A program made the translations under genes and the position numbers. This document shows, piece after piece, positions 1 through 6,328 of a DNA stretch of 9,630 nt. Each line of letters begins with the position of its first letter. The stretch's first letter is position 1. The DNA is from Bacteroidia bacterium (GTDB taxonomy: Bacteria > Bacteroidota > Bacteroidia > AKYH767-A > OLB10): the NCBI GenBank assembly GCA_025450095.1, contig JANWID010000087.1:1-9630 (forward strand). The letters are read 5' to 3'. The notes below the pieces were generated by a model, which saw only the letters and a list, made by a program, of their open reading frames with translations, was not told the DNA's origin and made no database searches.

Positions 1-13
1 GATTTCTGGTAAT

Positions 14-213
14 ATGATGCGATTCCTCACTTCGACTCTGAAGTACACCTCCGGTGACTTCAGGTCTTCGTTCGGAATGACGGATGCAATGTGGAATAAA
101 GTGGGGGGCTGAGAGGTTCGGCTCTGCCGAACCTCTTAGCCCCCCACCATCTTTTATTTTGAATCGTCATCCAGAGCGAAGCCGTCAGGCGAAGCGAAGG
201 ATCTCATTATGCT
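14..213. repeat. Inverted pair of CTTCG-rich intergenic repeats
   Basis: Two related arms face each other. The left arm (about 14-84) runs from GATGCGATTCCTCACTTCG to TTCGTTCGGAATGACGG. The right arm (about 165-213), read on the minus strand, runs from ATGAGATCCTTCGCTTCG to CTTCGCTCTGGATGACG. They share the order 'GATcCTtcgCTTCG ... cttcg.tc.GgATGACG' but are not identical. The left arm contains its own small hairpin at 38-63 (CTGAAGT and CACC pairing with GGTG and ACTTCAG, with one bulged A). Sequences of this kind are scattered through intergenic regions of many Bacteroidota genomes (from memory, not searched). No ORF lies inside, and whether the element is mobile, a REP-like structure or a relic is unknown. 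Confidence 0.6.
101..147 (-). terminator. Long GC-rich hairpin, likely end of the sulfur cluster transcript
   Basis: Bases 101-122 (GTGGGGGGCT, then GAGAGGTTCGGC) pair with 126-147 over 22 positions. There is a single G-T wobble and a 3-base loop (123-125). On the minus strand the hairpin is followed by TTTATT, and on the plus strand by an interrupted T-rich stretch (CATCTTTTATTTT), so it could act in both directions. It lies about 145 bases beyond the soxB-like stop codon and sits between the two inverted repeat arms, so it may belong to the repeat element rather than to the operon proper. Confidence 0.6.
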
Positions 214-271
214 GGCAGAATGTCTCATTGTAATGAACTTCACAGAGTAACAACCTCCTTTGGAAAAAGTT

Positions 272-285
272 ATTGGTTTACAGAC
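272..285. repeat. 14-bp direct repeat, copy 1 (soxB side)
   Basis: ATTGGTTTACAGAC occurs here, ending 7 bases short of the soxB-like stop codon, and again in the same orientation at 6125-6138, just upstream of the oxidoreductase start. The two copies bracket the whole six-gene sulfur cluster. The flanking bases do not extend the match. Confidence 0.5.
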
Positions 286-292
286 GGGGAGA

Positions 293-2041
293 CTACCTGA
301 ATTCATAAGTGGTGCCCTGTAGCTGAGTGAGCAAAGTTGCTGGTGCATCAGTAGCTACTGCACGGTTTTCGAGCCTGGGTGAAACGGGAGAATTTGCTCC
401 CAGGTATTCTTCAATGGCCTGGTGCATGAGTACATGGGTCAACGATGGTTTTTTAACATGTTCCATCCGGCATAACGTAGTATCCGGATCACCTTCACGT
501 TCACAAGCCACGATGGTATATTCTTTATGAAGATTTAAGGGCTGATGATTGACCGTTACACTGTTCACTCTTTTTCCAAATTCATTTCCTATTGTAAAAT
601 TTACTTCCATGCCTTTGAAACGAACGAACCAACCACCAATTCTTTTTACGGGATCACTGGCAAAAGCATTTTGAAGTTCTTGTTCCAGCCATGCGTGAAT
701 TTGTTTACCGGTTACTTTTCCTGATTTTGCTTCACTATTTACCGGTAACATATTCCATAAAAATTCTTTTGTGATCTCAGCTTTCCCGGAATCAGGATTC
801 ACAGCGAGTGGCTGACAGAACCGAAAGCCGTTCGACAATGCGATATCAGGTTTGAATTTCCACATAATCGCATCCGTTATGAGATTATCCATTGGTGTTT
901 CCAGAACAAAATAGCGAACGAGTGGTGTTGTTGTTGTGCCAATTACTTTATTAAGATCTTCCCGGAATGGTTCACAAATTTTGTCAACCATTGCCTGTGT
1001 GTCCTTATCAGCCGGATATTTTTCAGGATCCACATCCATGAGTTCATAATCTATTTTTTTCAGCTTTCCATTTTCGAACTGGAGATCCAGTTTTCCGAGG
1101 AATGAACCAAACGCGCCGCATTCGATAACTTTTGCATAAGTGCCCTGAATGGGTTTCCGAACTCTTTCATGTGTATCGGCTCCCATGATAAGGTCCACAC
1201 CGCTGCATGCCGGATGATTTGCAAGTCCTATCTGTTGTGCAAGTCCCATATGTGTAGCCAGTAGCACCACAGAACATCCTTCCGTTTCACGAAGGAGAGT
1301 GACATACTTCGCTACACTTTCGGTTGCATGTTCGAATGTAAGTCCTTCGGAATATGCCGGCGATTGCCGTTTGGGAATCAGGTGATCGGTGTAACCAATG
1401 ACTCCGATTTTTATTCCTGCAATATATTTTATCCAGTATGGAGGATATACCAGCTCGCAGTTGTTGTTATCAGGATTCTCATGGAACATGTTGGCACATA
1501 CTTTTGCAGCGTTAGCATGTCCCATATCATATAACATTTTCTTTTTCTTGTAAACAACTTCCCAGTTGCCGGGCAGAATCAGGTCGTATCCCATGTGGTT
1601 AAACAGTGGAATCAATGCGGCACCTTCAGTCAGCGAAGCCACAGCATGACCATGAAAAAAATCACCTCCGTCATATAAAATAGTATTCGAGGGATTGAGG
1701 AGCCGAAGCGAATCGATCATGGTTTTCAGAACTGCAAGTCCGCCACGTTTCCGGTACACTTCTTTTTCATTTTCCCAGAAAAACTCATCATGTATATTCA
1801 GCTGAGCGTGAACATCAGTTGTGATGAGGAATGTAATTACATTATTGGCTGTTACATTTGTAGCAACCGCTTTTTCCTCTGGTTGATTTTTCTCTTCACT
1901 GTTACAACCTGTTTGAATCACAGGAATAATAGCGGTTGCTAATCCGGCCAGTGCTGATTTCTTAAGAAAATCCCTACGGTTGCCTGTCAGTTTCGCGCTT
2001 TTTTCATTGTCCGTACCCGGATCCTTTTCAAGTTCTCCCAT
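293..2041 (-). CDS. soxB: SoxB-like thiosulfohydrolase, Tat-exported (5'-nucleotidase/metallophosphatase superfamily)
   Basis: SoxB is a periplasmic di-manganese enzyme that hydrolyses a carrier-bound thiosulfonate to sulfate. This 582-residue protein starts with a twin-arginine signal (NRRDFLKK, residues 21-28), a hydrophobic stretch and a possible lipobox ending at Cys46 (QTGC). The metallophosphatase domain (about 68-340) shows D76-x-H78, DGGD (124-127), GNWE (158-161), THMG (263-266) and ADTH (288-291). The 5'-nucleotidase C-terminal domain (about 365-548) has SNGFRF (403-408), where SoxB has a similar GFRW. Trp160 sits where nucleotidases have the catalytic His of GNHE, which is SoxB-like, since SoxB has GHWE (from memory). 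Asp289 replaces the first His of the usual GHxH, which is odd. The gene is last in the cluster, 105 bases after the dsrE-like gene. No SoxYZ partner is in the window. A divergent 5'-nucleotidase remains the alternative. Confidence 0.8.
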   Translation of the reverse strand: MGELEKDPGTDNEKSAKLTGNRRDFLKKSALAGLATAIIPVIQTGCNSEEKNQPEEKAVATNVTANNVITFLITTDVHAQLNIHDEFFWENEKEVYRKRGGLAVLKTMIDSLRLLNPSNTILYDGGDFFHGHAVASLTEGAALIPLFNHMGYDLILPGNWEVVYKKKKMLYDMGHANAAKVCANMFHENPDNNNCELVYPPYWIKYIAGIKIGVIGYTDHLIPKRQSPAYSEGLTFEHATESVAKYVTLLRETEGCSVVLLATHMGLAQQIGLANHPACSGVDLIMGADTHERVRKPIQGTYAKVIECGAFGSFLGKLDLQFENGKLKKIDYELMDVDPEKYPADKDTQAMVDKICEPFREDLNKVIGTTTTPLVRYFVLETPMDNLITDAIMWKFKPDIALSNGFRFCQPLAVNPDSGKAEITKEFLWNMLPVNSEAKSGKVTGKQIHAWLEQELQNAFASDPVKRIGGWFVRFKGMEVNFTIGNEFGKRVNSVTVNHQPLNLHKEYTIVACEREGDPDTTLCRMEHVKKPSLTHVLMHQAIEEYLGANSPVSPRLENRAVATDAPATLLTQLQGTTYEFR

Positions 2042-2146
2042 AAAATACCCGCTTCTTGAGCCTGTAATTTTCCACCGGTTCTGTTTTAGTGCCGGCAGAG
2101 ATTTCTGAATTTATTTATAACGGTTCCTATATTTGTTTTTACATTC

Positions 2147-2611
2147 TTAAAAACCAGCCTTAATATAGCTCCAACCCTGTTCCTGTCGTGTAGCTAAATG
2201 GATGATTGCATAAGGAACATACGAAGCATCAGGAACCATTTGAGATTTTTCAATCTTCCGGTCTTTCATCGAGAATTCGCATGCCTGGAAAGCAATGCCG
2301 GCTTCACGAAGTGATTTAATTTTATCAGCAACAATAGTCTTTTCGGCGATCAGCATATCGAGACCCGGTCCATGACAAACCACTTCGAGCTGGGTACCGG
2401 GAGTAACATTCTTAATGTTTGCCAATTGTTTCATCAGCTGTTTGTGTGCCATAGTATCACTGGTTGTTAATTGGAAAACGATCCGGTGAGCAGGAATGAT
2501 CTGTGCGTTGTTTGCAGGTTTTGGAACCACTTTTCCTTCCTGGGCGAACGTGGTGAAAGTTGAAACGGATAACAGGACTACTATCATCCTGAAGAAGAAT
2601 TTTGTTTTCAT
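2147..2611 (-). CDS. Secreted DsrE-family sulfur-carrier-like protein
   Basis: This 154-residue protein has a Sec signal peptide (KTKFFFR, then a hydrophobic core, with likely cleavage after TFA at residue 23), which places it in the periplasm. The rest is one DsrE-like domain (about 40-154). The family hallmark near the C-terminal half is visible as QACEFSMKDRKI (109-120), with Cys111 in the position of the conserved cysteine, followed by a hydrophobic VPYAIIHLATRQEQGWSYIK segment typical of stand-alone periplasmic DsrE proteins. A second cysteine, Cys79, lies at the end of a strand (LEVVCHG). DsrE-type proteins can bind sulfur as persulfide or thiosulfonate on such cysteines, but the role of the periplasmic branch is not established. 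The gene lies 62 bases downstream of tsdA and 105 bases upstream of the soxB-like gene, so handling of reduced sulfur is likely. A role as carrier for the SoxB-like enzyme is inference. Confidence 0.8.
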   Translation of the reverse strand: MKTKFFFRMIVVLLSVSTFTTFAQEGKVVPKPANNAQIIPAHRIVFQLTTSDTMAHKQLMKQLANIKNVTPGTQLEVVCHGPGLDMLIAEKTIVADKIKSLREAGIAFQACEFSMKDRKIEKSQMVPDASYVPYAIIHLATRQEQGWSYIKAGF

Positions 2612-2673
2612 GAGTGGTTATTTTTGGAATAGATGAGAATACTGTTTGATTTTATTAATCCTTAAACTATTGG

Positions 2674-3744
2674 TTATTTCCCCTTCATTGCTTCCAGCTT
2701 TTCTTTGATCGGCTGATAAGGTCCGTATTTATGTTGCAATTCATCGAACCCATCGGCATAAGGTCCGAAAGGATGATCGAAAGGTTTTTCAGCAATTTTT
2801 GGCCAGTCGTTACGAATATTCATTACCGGCCGTGACTGAGAATTAACAAATGCAGCAACATCCCAGGCTTCTTCATCACTGAGCTGAGGATTTGTATGCG
2901 TCGCACCGAACGGCATATTGTAACGAACGTATCGCGCAAAGCTATACATCCGGAATAGTCCGGCACCGGTATTAAAACTGTGAGGTCCCCATAACGGTGG
3001 ATATATATATGCAGTTTCATTCCCATTCAACTGACCTTCACCGGATGCCATATGGCATGACTGGCATTTTGCAACATAAACGAGTTTTCCTTTTTCCGGA
3101 TCGGCGGGTCGTTCCAGCAAAGGCATATCTTTTAATCCGGCACCCGCAGCTTTTTCACCTTTAGCAACATTTTGTCCGAGCCAATTTATATATGCAGCCA
3201 TCGCCTGCATTTCATGGCTGTTGGTATCAAGTTGTTGTCCGTTCAGGCTTCTTTCAAAACAATCATTAACTCTTTTATAAATATTTTCAACAGTTCCTGA
3301 CCTTGCTCGGTACCTGGGATAAGTTGAAAAAACAGCACCGTAATTATTTCCAAATACACGAGTCCCGGCATCGAGATGACAATTCTGGCAATTCATACCG
3401 TTCGTGGAATTTTTTCTTACGCTACCATTTGATCCGAAATATTCAGAAGTGTGCGCAATAAGATTTTTTCCATAAAGAATTAATTCCTTGTCGGGATGGT
3501 TTTCCAACACGGCTTCATCAGGTGCAGTCCAGAAATTTTCACCGGGTGATTTCTTTACCGGTAATGTAGTACTGGTGGCAACTGTTTTTTCCGGAGGAAT
3601 TATTTCTGCAGGAATTTTAGAATGCAGGTGAAAAATATAGATCATCATGACCAGGCAAAAAAGTACAAGTCCGATAATAAAGCTCATCAGCTGTCGTACC
3701 ACGCGTGCAAGCGCCGCGTACTTTTCATCAGAATTGCTATTCAT
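2674..3744 (-). CDS. tsdA: TsdA-type dihaem cytochrome c: thiosulfate dehydrogenase / tetrathionate reductase
   Basis: TsdA joins two thiosulfates to tetrathionate, or the reverse, passing electrons through two c-type haems. This protein (356 residues) has an uncleaved-looking N-terminal membrane anchor (about 19-40), a linker, and then two cytochrome domains with haem motifs CQNCH (119-123) and CQSCH (227-231). The TsdA signature VNDCFERSLNG (159-169) supplies Cys162, the expected unusual Cys ligand of the active-site haem. YPPLWGPHSFNTGAG (248-262) and FGPYADGF (326-333) are also typical of the family. Asn276-Met277 (NMPFG) falls about 45 residues after the second haem His, where the distal ligand of haem 2 is expected. 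From memory, this Asn-Met pair is as in Campylobacter jejuni TsdA, whereas the Allochromatium enzyme has Lys-Met. The start lies 19 bases after the upstream YeeE/YedE stop, with GAAGAG before the ATG. A generic cytochrome c is unlikely given the Cys ligand motif. Confidence 0.88.
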   Translation of the reverse strand: MNSNSDEKYAALARVVRQLMSFIIGLVLFCLVMMIYIFHLHSKIPAEIIPPEKTVATSTTLPVKKSPGENFWTAPDEAVLENHPDKELILYGKNLIAHTSEYFGSNGSVRKNSTNGMNCQNCHLDAGTRVFGNNYGAVFSTYPRYRARSGTVENIYKRVNDCFERSLNGQQLDTNSHEMQAMAAYINWLGQNVAKGEKAAGAGLKDMPLLERPADPEKGKLVYVAKCQSCHMASGEGQLNGNETAYIYPPLWGPHSFNTGAGLFRMYSFARYVRYNMPFGATHTNPQLSDEEAWDVAAFVNSQSRPVMNIRNDWPKIAEKPFDHPFGPYADGFDELQHKYGPYQPIKEKLEAMKGK

Positions 3745-3763
3745 GATCTCTTCCCGTTTCTGG

Positions 3764-4177
3764 TCAATGGGGAAGTCTGTCCCGGATGATTCCGTAAAAA
3801 TAAGTACCTAATATAGCGAAAAGGAATACAACAAGGAATGAAATGTACCCGTAACCAAGATTCACAACAATAGGGCCCGGGCAGGCACCGGATAGCGCCC
3901 ATCCAAGACCGAAGATCGTACCTCCGGCGATATAACGGATTACACCTTTTTCTTTTGGTTCGAACCGGATCGGATTATTTGCATAATCGCGCAGGTGGAA
4001 TTTTTTCATCAGTGCAACCGCAAGTACTCCTAAAACAACGGCTACCCCAATTATACCATACATCTGGAATGACTGAAAGCGGAACATTTCCTGGATGCGG
4101 TACCATGAAAATGCTTCAGACTTCACCATTATGATTCCGAAAACAATTCCAATGAACAGAAATTTTGCAAGTTTCAT
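3764..4177 (-). CDS. YeeE/YedE-family half transporter, C-terminal-type (GACPGP) subunit
   Basis: YeeE/YedE proteins carry thiosulfate or related sulfur species across the inner membrane through a relay of conserved cysteines. This 137-residue half-size member has membrane segments at about 4-20, 38-57, 80-96 and 108-130. It carries the family motif GWALSGACPGP (92-102), with Cys99 as the likely sulfur-contacting residue. Its partner, ending 4 bases upstream, carries the other cysteine motif, so the two probably form one functional transporter that is a single chain in other bacteria. The very tight spacing suggests coupled translation and equal amounts of both subunits. The substrate cannot be told from the sequence. 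Thiosulfate fits the neighbouring tsdA and soxB-like genes. Confidence 0.85.
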   Translation of the reverse strand: MKLAKFLFIGIVFGIIMVKSEAFSWYRIQEMFRFQSFQMYGIIGVAVVLGVLAVALMKKFHLRDYANNPIRFEPKEKGVIRYIAGGTIFGLGWALSGACPGPIVVNLGYGYISFLVVFLFAILGTYFYGIIRDRLPH

Positions 4178-4181
4178 AACA

Positions 4182-4739
4182 TTAAAAAATTATAGGCATT
4201 ATTAAGTGAGTCATAATTAATCCTCCTGCAAAAAAACCGATTACTGCAATCAGGGAAGGAAGCTGAAGGTTGGATAATCCGCTGATAGCATGCCCGGAAG
4301 TACAACCTCCTGCCCATCGCGTTCCGAATCCGACCATAAATCCTCCGGCGGCAAGTATGAGGAATCCGCGAATTGAAAACATCGCCGCCGTGCTGAACAA
4401 CTCTGAAGGCTGTACCGAAACCGGAGCGGAAAAACCCAATTTTGCAATATCTGAAATTGTATTTTCAGAAATTTTAATTGGTTCACCATTGGAGAGGAAA
4501 TGTGCACCAAGGTATCCGCCGATGAGCGCACCCACCAGGAACAACAGGTTCCATCGTTGCGCCTTCCAGTCGTAATTGAAAAACGTTGAATGTTTTCCAC
4601 CACCGCATGCCGCACAGATCGTACGCAGGTTGGAAGAAAACCCAAAAGATTTTCCAAAATACAGCAACAATAGCATAATGCCTGCAATCAGGGTTCCTGA
4701 TACAAACCATGGCCAGGGTTCCTTTATAATTTCAATCAT
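4182..4739 (-). CDS. YeeE/YedE-family half transporter, N-terminal-type (GGCTSGH) subunit
   Basis: This is the first half of a split YeeE/YedE sulfur transporter (185 residues from the start chosen here). It has about four membrane segments, a cytoplasm/membrane-border motif CAAC (Cys42, Cys45) and the family hallmark GGCTSGH (144-150), with Cys146 expected to contact thiosulfate. An in-frame ATG at 4808 would add 23 residues. I prefer 4739 because the protein then begins MIEIIKEPWPW, as related half-size proteins do (from memory), because the extra residues look like leader sequence, and because a promoter-like motif (4775-4809) lies inside that extension. The gene follows the oxidoreductase by about 170 bases and precedes its partner subunit by 4 bases. 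A gap this long with a promoter candidate suggests that the transporter, tsdA, dsrE-like and soxB-like genes could also be transcribed apart from the oxidoreductase. Confidence 0.83.
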   Translation of the reverse strand: MIEIIKEPWPWFVSGTLIAGIMLLLLYFGKSFGFSSNLRTICAACGGGKHSTFFNYDWKAQRWNLLFLVGALIGGYLGAHFLSNGEPIKISENTISDIAKLGFSAPVSVQPSELFSTAAMFSIRGFLILAAGGFMVGFGTRWAGGCTSGHAISGLSNLQLPSLIAVIGFFAGGLIMTHLIMPIIF

Positions 4740-4774
4740 AATCAGCTGGTTTGTTTTAGTAACACAAACGGCAG

Positions 4775-4809
4775 CAAATGTATTGAAACTCCGAAAACCT
4801 GTGTACAAA
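4775..4809 (-). promoter_or_regulatory. Bacteroidota-type promoter candidate for the transporter-tsdA-dsrE-soxB genes
   Basis: On the minus strand, TTTG (4809-4806) is followed after 23 bases by TACATTTG (4782-4775), which fits the Bacteroidota -7 consensus TAnnTTTG exactly. The spacing is at the long end of the range reported for Flavobacterium-type promoters (from memory). A transcript would start near 4769-4767, leaving about a 30-base leader to the ATG at 4739. This is a short degenerate motif, so the call is tentative. Confidence 0.35.
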
Positions 4810-4815
4810 AACAGT

Positions 4816-4828
4816 TACCTGTCAGGTA
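4816..4828. promoter_or_regulatory. Perfect 13-bp dyad just upstream of the promoter candidate
   Basis: TACCTGTCAGGTA is a perfect inverted repeat around one central base. On the minus strand it lies 6 bases upstream of the proposed TTTG element, which is a usual place for an activator site. Read as RNA on the minus strand it could instead form a short stem followed by ACTGTTTTTG, a weak terminator for the oxidoreductase gene that ends 82 bases earlier. The sequence cannot separate these options. Confidence 0.3.
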
Positions 4829-4909
4829 TAATTTTACCTTCCCAGCGCCAACAGGGTTAGTACCAGACAATCCGAGATTTTTCTGCTAAATCTGCGTTCC
4901 TTTTTACTT

Positions 4910-6109
4910 TCAACCCTGAAATCTGCCTTTAAGAATAGCTCCCCAATATAAACGGGGAAGGAAGTGGCGTTTAAGCTGGTACATGCTCCAACGCTCGCGA
5001 CTTTGATCAAACGGAAAAGTTTCGGTGACCTGGTTTTGGTAATTGAATTCAGCAAGCATCAGTTTTCCATAACCGGTAACAATGGGGCATGATGAATATC
5101 CGTCATAGCTTGCTGACAATTGCTTTTTGTTCATGTGAGACAACATGTTTGAAACAAGAACAGGAACCTGTTTCCGAATTGCAGCTCCTGTTTTTGCTGT
5201 GGGAAGTCCTGCAGCGTCACCCAATGCAAAAATATAAGGATACCTCACATGTTGCAGTGTTTGCGTGTTCACATCTACCCAACCGTTATTATTTGCAAGT
5301 TTACTGTTGCTGATAAAATCAGGAGGACCCTGTGGAGGAGCAATGTGAATAAAATTGTAATCTACAACATATTTATTTCCGCTATTTCCGGCACCAATCC
5401 CGGTATAATGTGCTTGTTTGGCAGGCCCGTCAATTTCATCAAGCCGTACCTGGAACTGAAGTTTGATATGATTTCGTTTCACTATTTCCAGCAACGTATT
5501 TTCATATTTGTCAATACCAAATAACCTGCTGCCGCCACTCCAGTATTGAATATCGGTTTCTTTGATTTTATGTTTCCTGAAGTAATCCGCTGCGAGGTAC
5601 ATGATCTTATGTGGAGCACCTCCGCATTTCATGGGAGTATGCGGATTATGGAAAATAGCAGGTCCGCCTTTATAGTTGCGGATACACTCAAAAGTATACG
5701 GTGCGTACTGGAAACTATAGTTGGATGTTACGCCGTTTTTGCCAAGACTTTCTGTGAGTCCTTTGACAGCTTTCCAGTTCAACTGGATACCCGGGCAAAC
5801 AATCAGGTAATCGTACGAATAGGTGGAACCTTCCCGTGTCAGAACCAATTTGTTTTCAGGATCAAATCCGGAAGCGTATTCTTTGAGCCAGGTTGATTTT
5901 TCAGGAATATAATCGGCCTCATCCCGAACGGTTTTTTCAATGGGAAATACGCCACCACCGACAAGCGTCCACGCCGGTTGATAAAAATGTTTTTTCGAAG
6001 GTTCCAGGATGGCAATATCTAAGGAGGAATTTTTTCGGAGGAGGTATGCAGCAACTGAGAGCCCTGCGTTTCCCCCTCCAATAATCATTACCTGGTAATG
6101 TGTTTTCAT
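4910..6109 (-). CDS. sqr: Type II sulfide:quinone oxidoreductase (SQOR-like)
   Basis: This FAD enzyme of the cytoplasmic membrane face oxidises sulfide and reduces quinone. The type II (mitochondrial SQOR-like) group hands the sulfur to a small acceptor such as sulfite, giving thiosulfate. Evidence in the 399-residue chain includes the N-terminal dinucleotide motif GGGNAG (11-16), the subfamily signature HFYQPAWTLVGGG (41-53), and the two redox cysteines expected from human SQOR, Cys162 in MKCGGAPHKIMYL and Cys341 in SSCPIVTGYGKLMLAEF. The FAD-binding ALGDAAGLPTAKTGAA segment (295-310) follows the expected order. The C-terminal end (about 373-399, MYQLKRHFLPRLYWGAILKG) is amphipathic and likely binds the membrane. 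Length is normal for bacterial members. There is no signal peptide. AAGGA lies just before the ATG, at very short spacing. It is the first gene of the cluster and reads away from the divergent region 6110-6392. Confidence 0.92.
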   Translation of the reverse strand: MKTHYQVMIIGGGNAGLSVAAYLLRKNSSLDIAILEPSKKHFYQPAWTLVGGGVFPIEKTVRDEADYIPEKSTWLKEYASGFDPENKLVLTREGSTYSYDYLIVCPGIQLNWKAVKGLTESLGKNGVTSNYSFQYAPYTFECIRNYKGGPAIFHNPHTPMKCGGAPHKIMYLAADYFRKHKIKETDIQYWSGGSRLFGIDKYENTLLEIVKRNHIKLQFQVRLDEIDGPAKQAHYTGIGAGNSGNKYVVDYNFIHIAPPQGPPDFISNSKLANNNGWVDVNTQTLQHVRYPYIFALGDAAGLPTAKTGAAIRKQVPVLVSNMLSHMNKKQLSASYDGYSSCPIVTGYGKLMLAEFNYQNQVTETFPFDQSRERWSMYQLKRHFLPRLYWGAILKGRFQG

Positions 6110-6124
6110 TTTCCTTAACGGGAA

Positions 6125-6138
6125 ATTGGTTTACAGAC
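6125..6138. repeat. 14-bp direct repeat, copy 2 (oxidoreductase side)
   Basis: ATTGGTTTACAGAC, identical and in the same orientation to 272-285. It lies 15 bases upstream of the oxidoreductase ATG, so it would also fall in or near the 5' leader of the cluster. Confidence 0.5.
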
Positions 6139-6328
6139 TGCAATTTTAGAGCATCTGAAATTGAAAACAGGTAACAAAGGTCATGTTTAGAATTCCACAT
6201 GTGATTTTATTTTAAGGTCATATCATTGAATTTCAAATCATTAATACAATTTTGAACCCTGTCCGGTTTATAACTTGGGGGGTAGCAGATAAAAAAGCAT
6301 GGTTCCCCTGATTAACTTCATTCCATTA

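Noticed and set aside
1..292. Possible CRISPR array or small gene in the repeat-rich left end
   Set aside because: The repeats are two diverged inverted arms, not regularly spaced direct repeats. The only frame (154-348, minus) overlaps the soxB-like 3' end and the repeat, and looks non-coding.
2042..2146. Separate promoter or terminator in the 105-base gap before the soxB-like gene
   Set aside because: I found no TAnnTTTG-type element on the minus strand and no stem with a T-run. The short palindrome TGCCGGCA alone is not enough.
4250..4687. A 145-codon minus-strand frame overlapping the first YeeE/YedE gene in another frame
   Set aside because: It lies entirely within the transporter gene, whose own frame has clear family motifs, and shows no recognisable domain.
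4740..4808. Longer start for the first YeeE/YedE subunit at 4808
   Set aside because: The extra 23 residues have no family resemblance and overlap a promoter-like motif. The start at 4739 gives a typical N-terminus. It cannot be fully excluded.
5089..6084. Several short plus-strand frames opposite the oxidoreductase gene
   Set aside because: They are shadow frames of a well-supported gene, with no domain features or leader signals.
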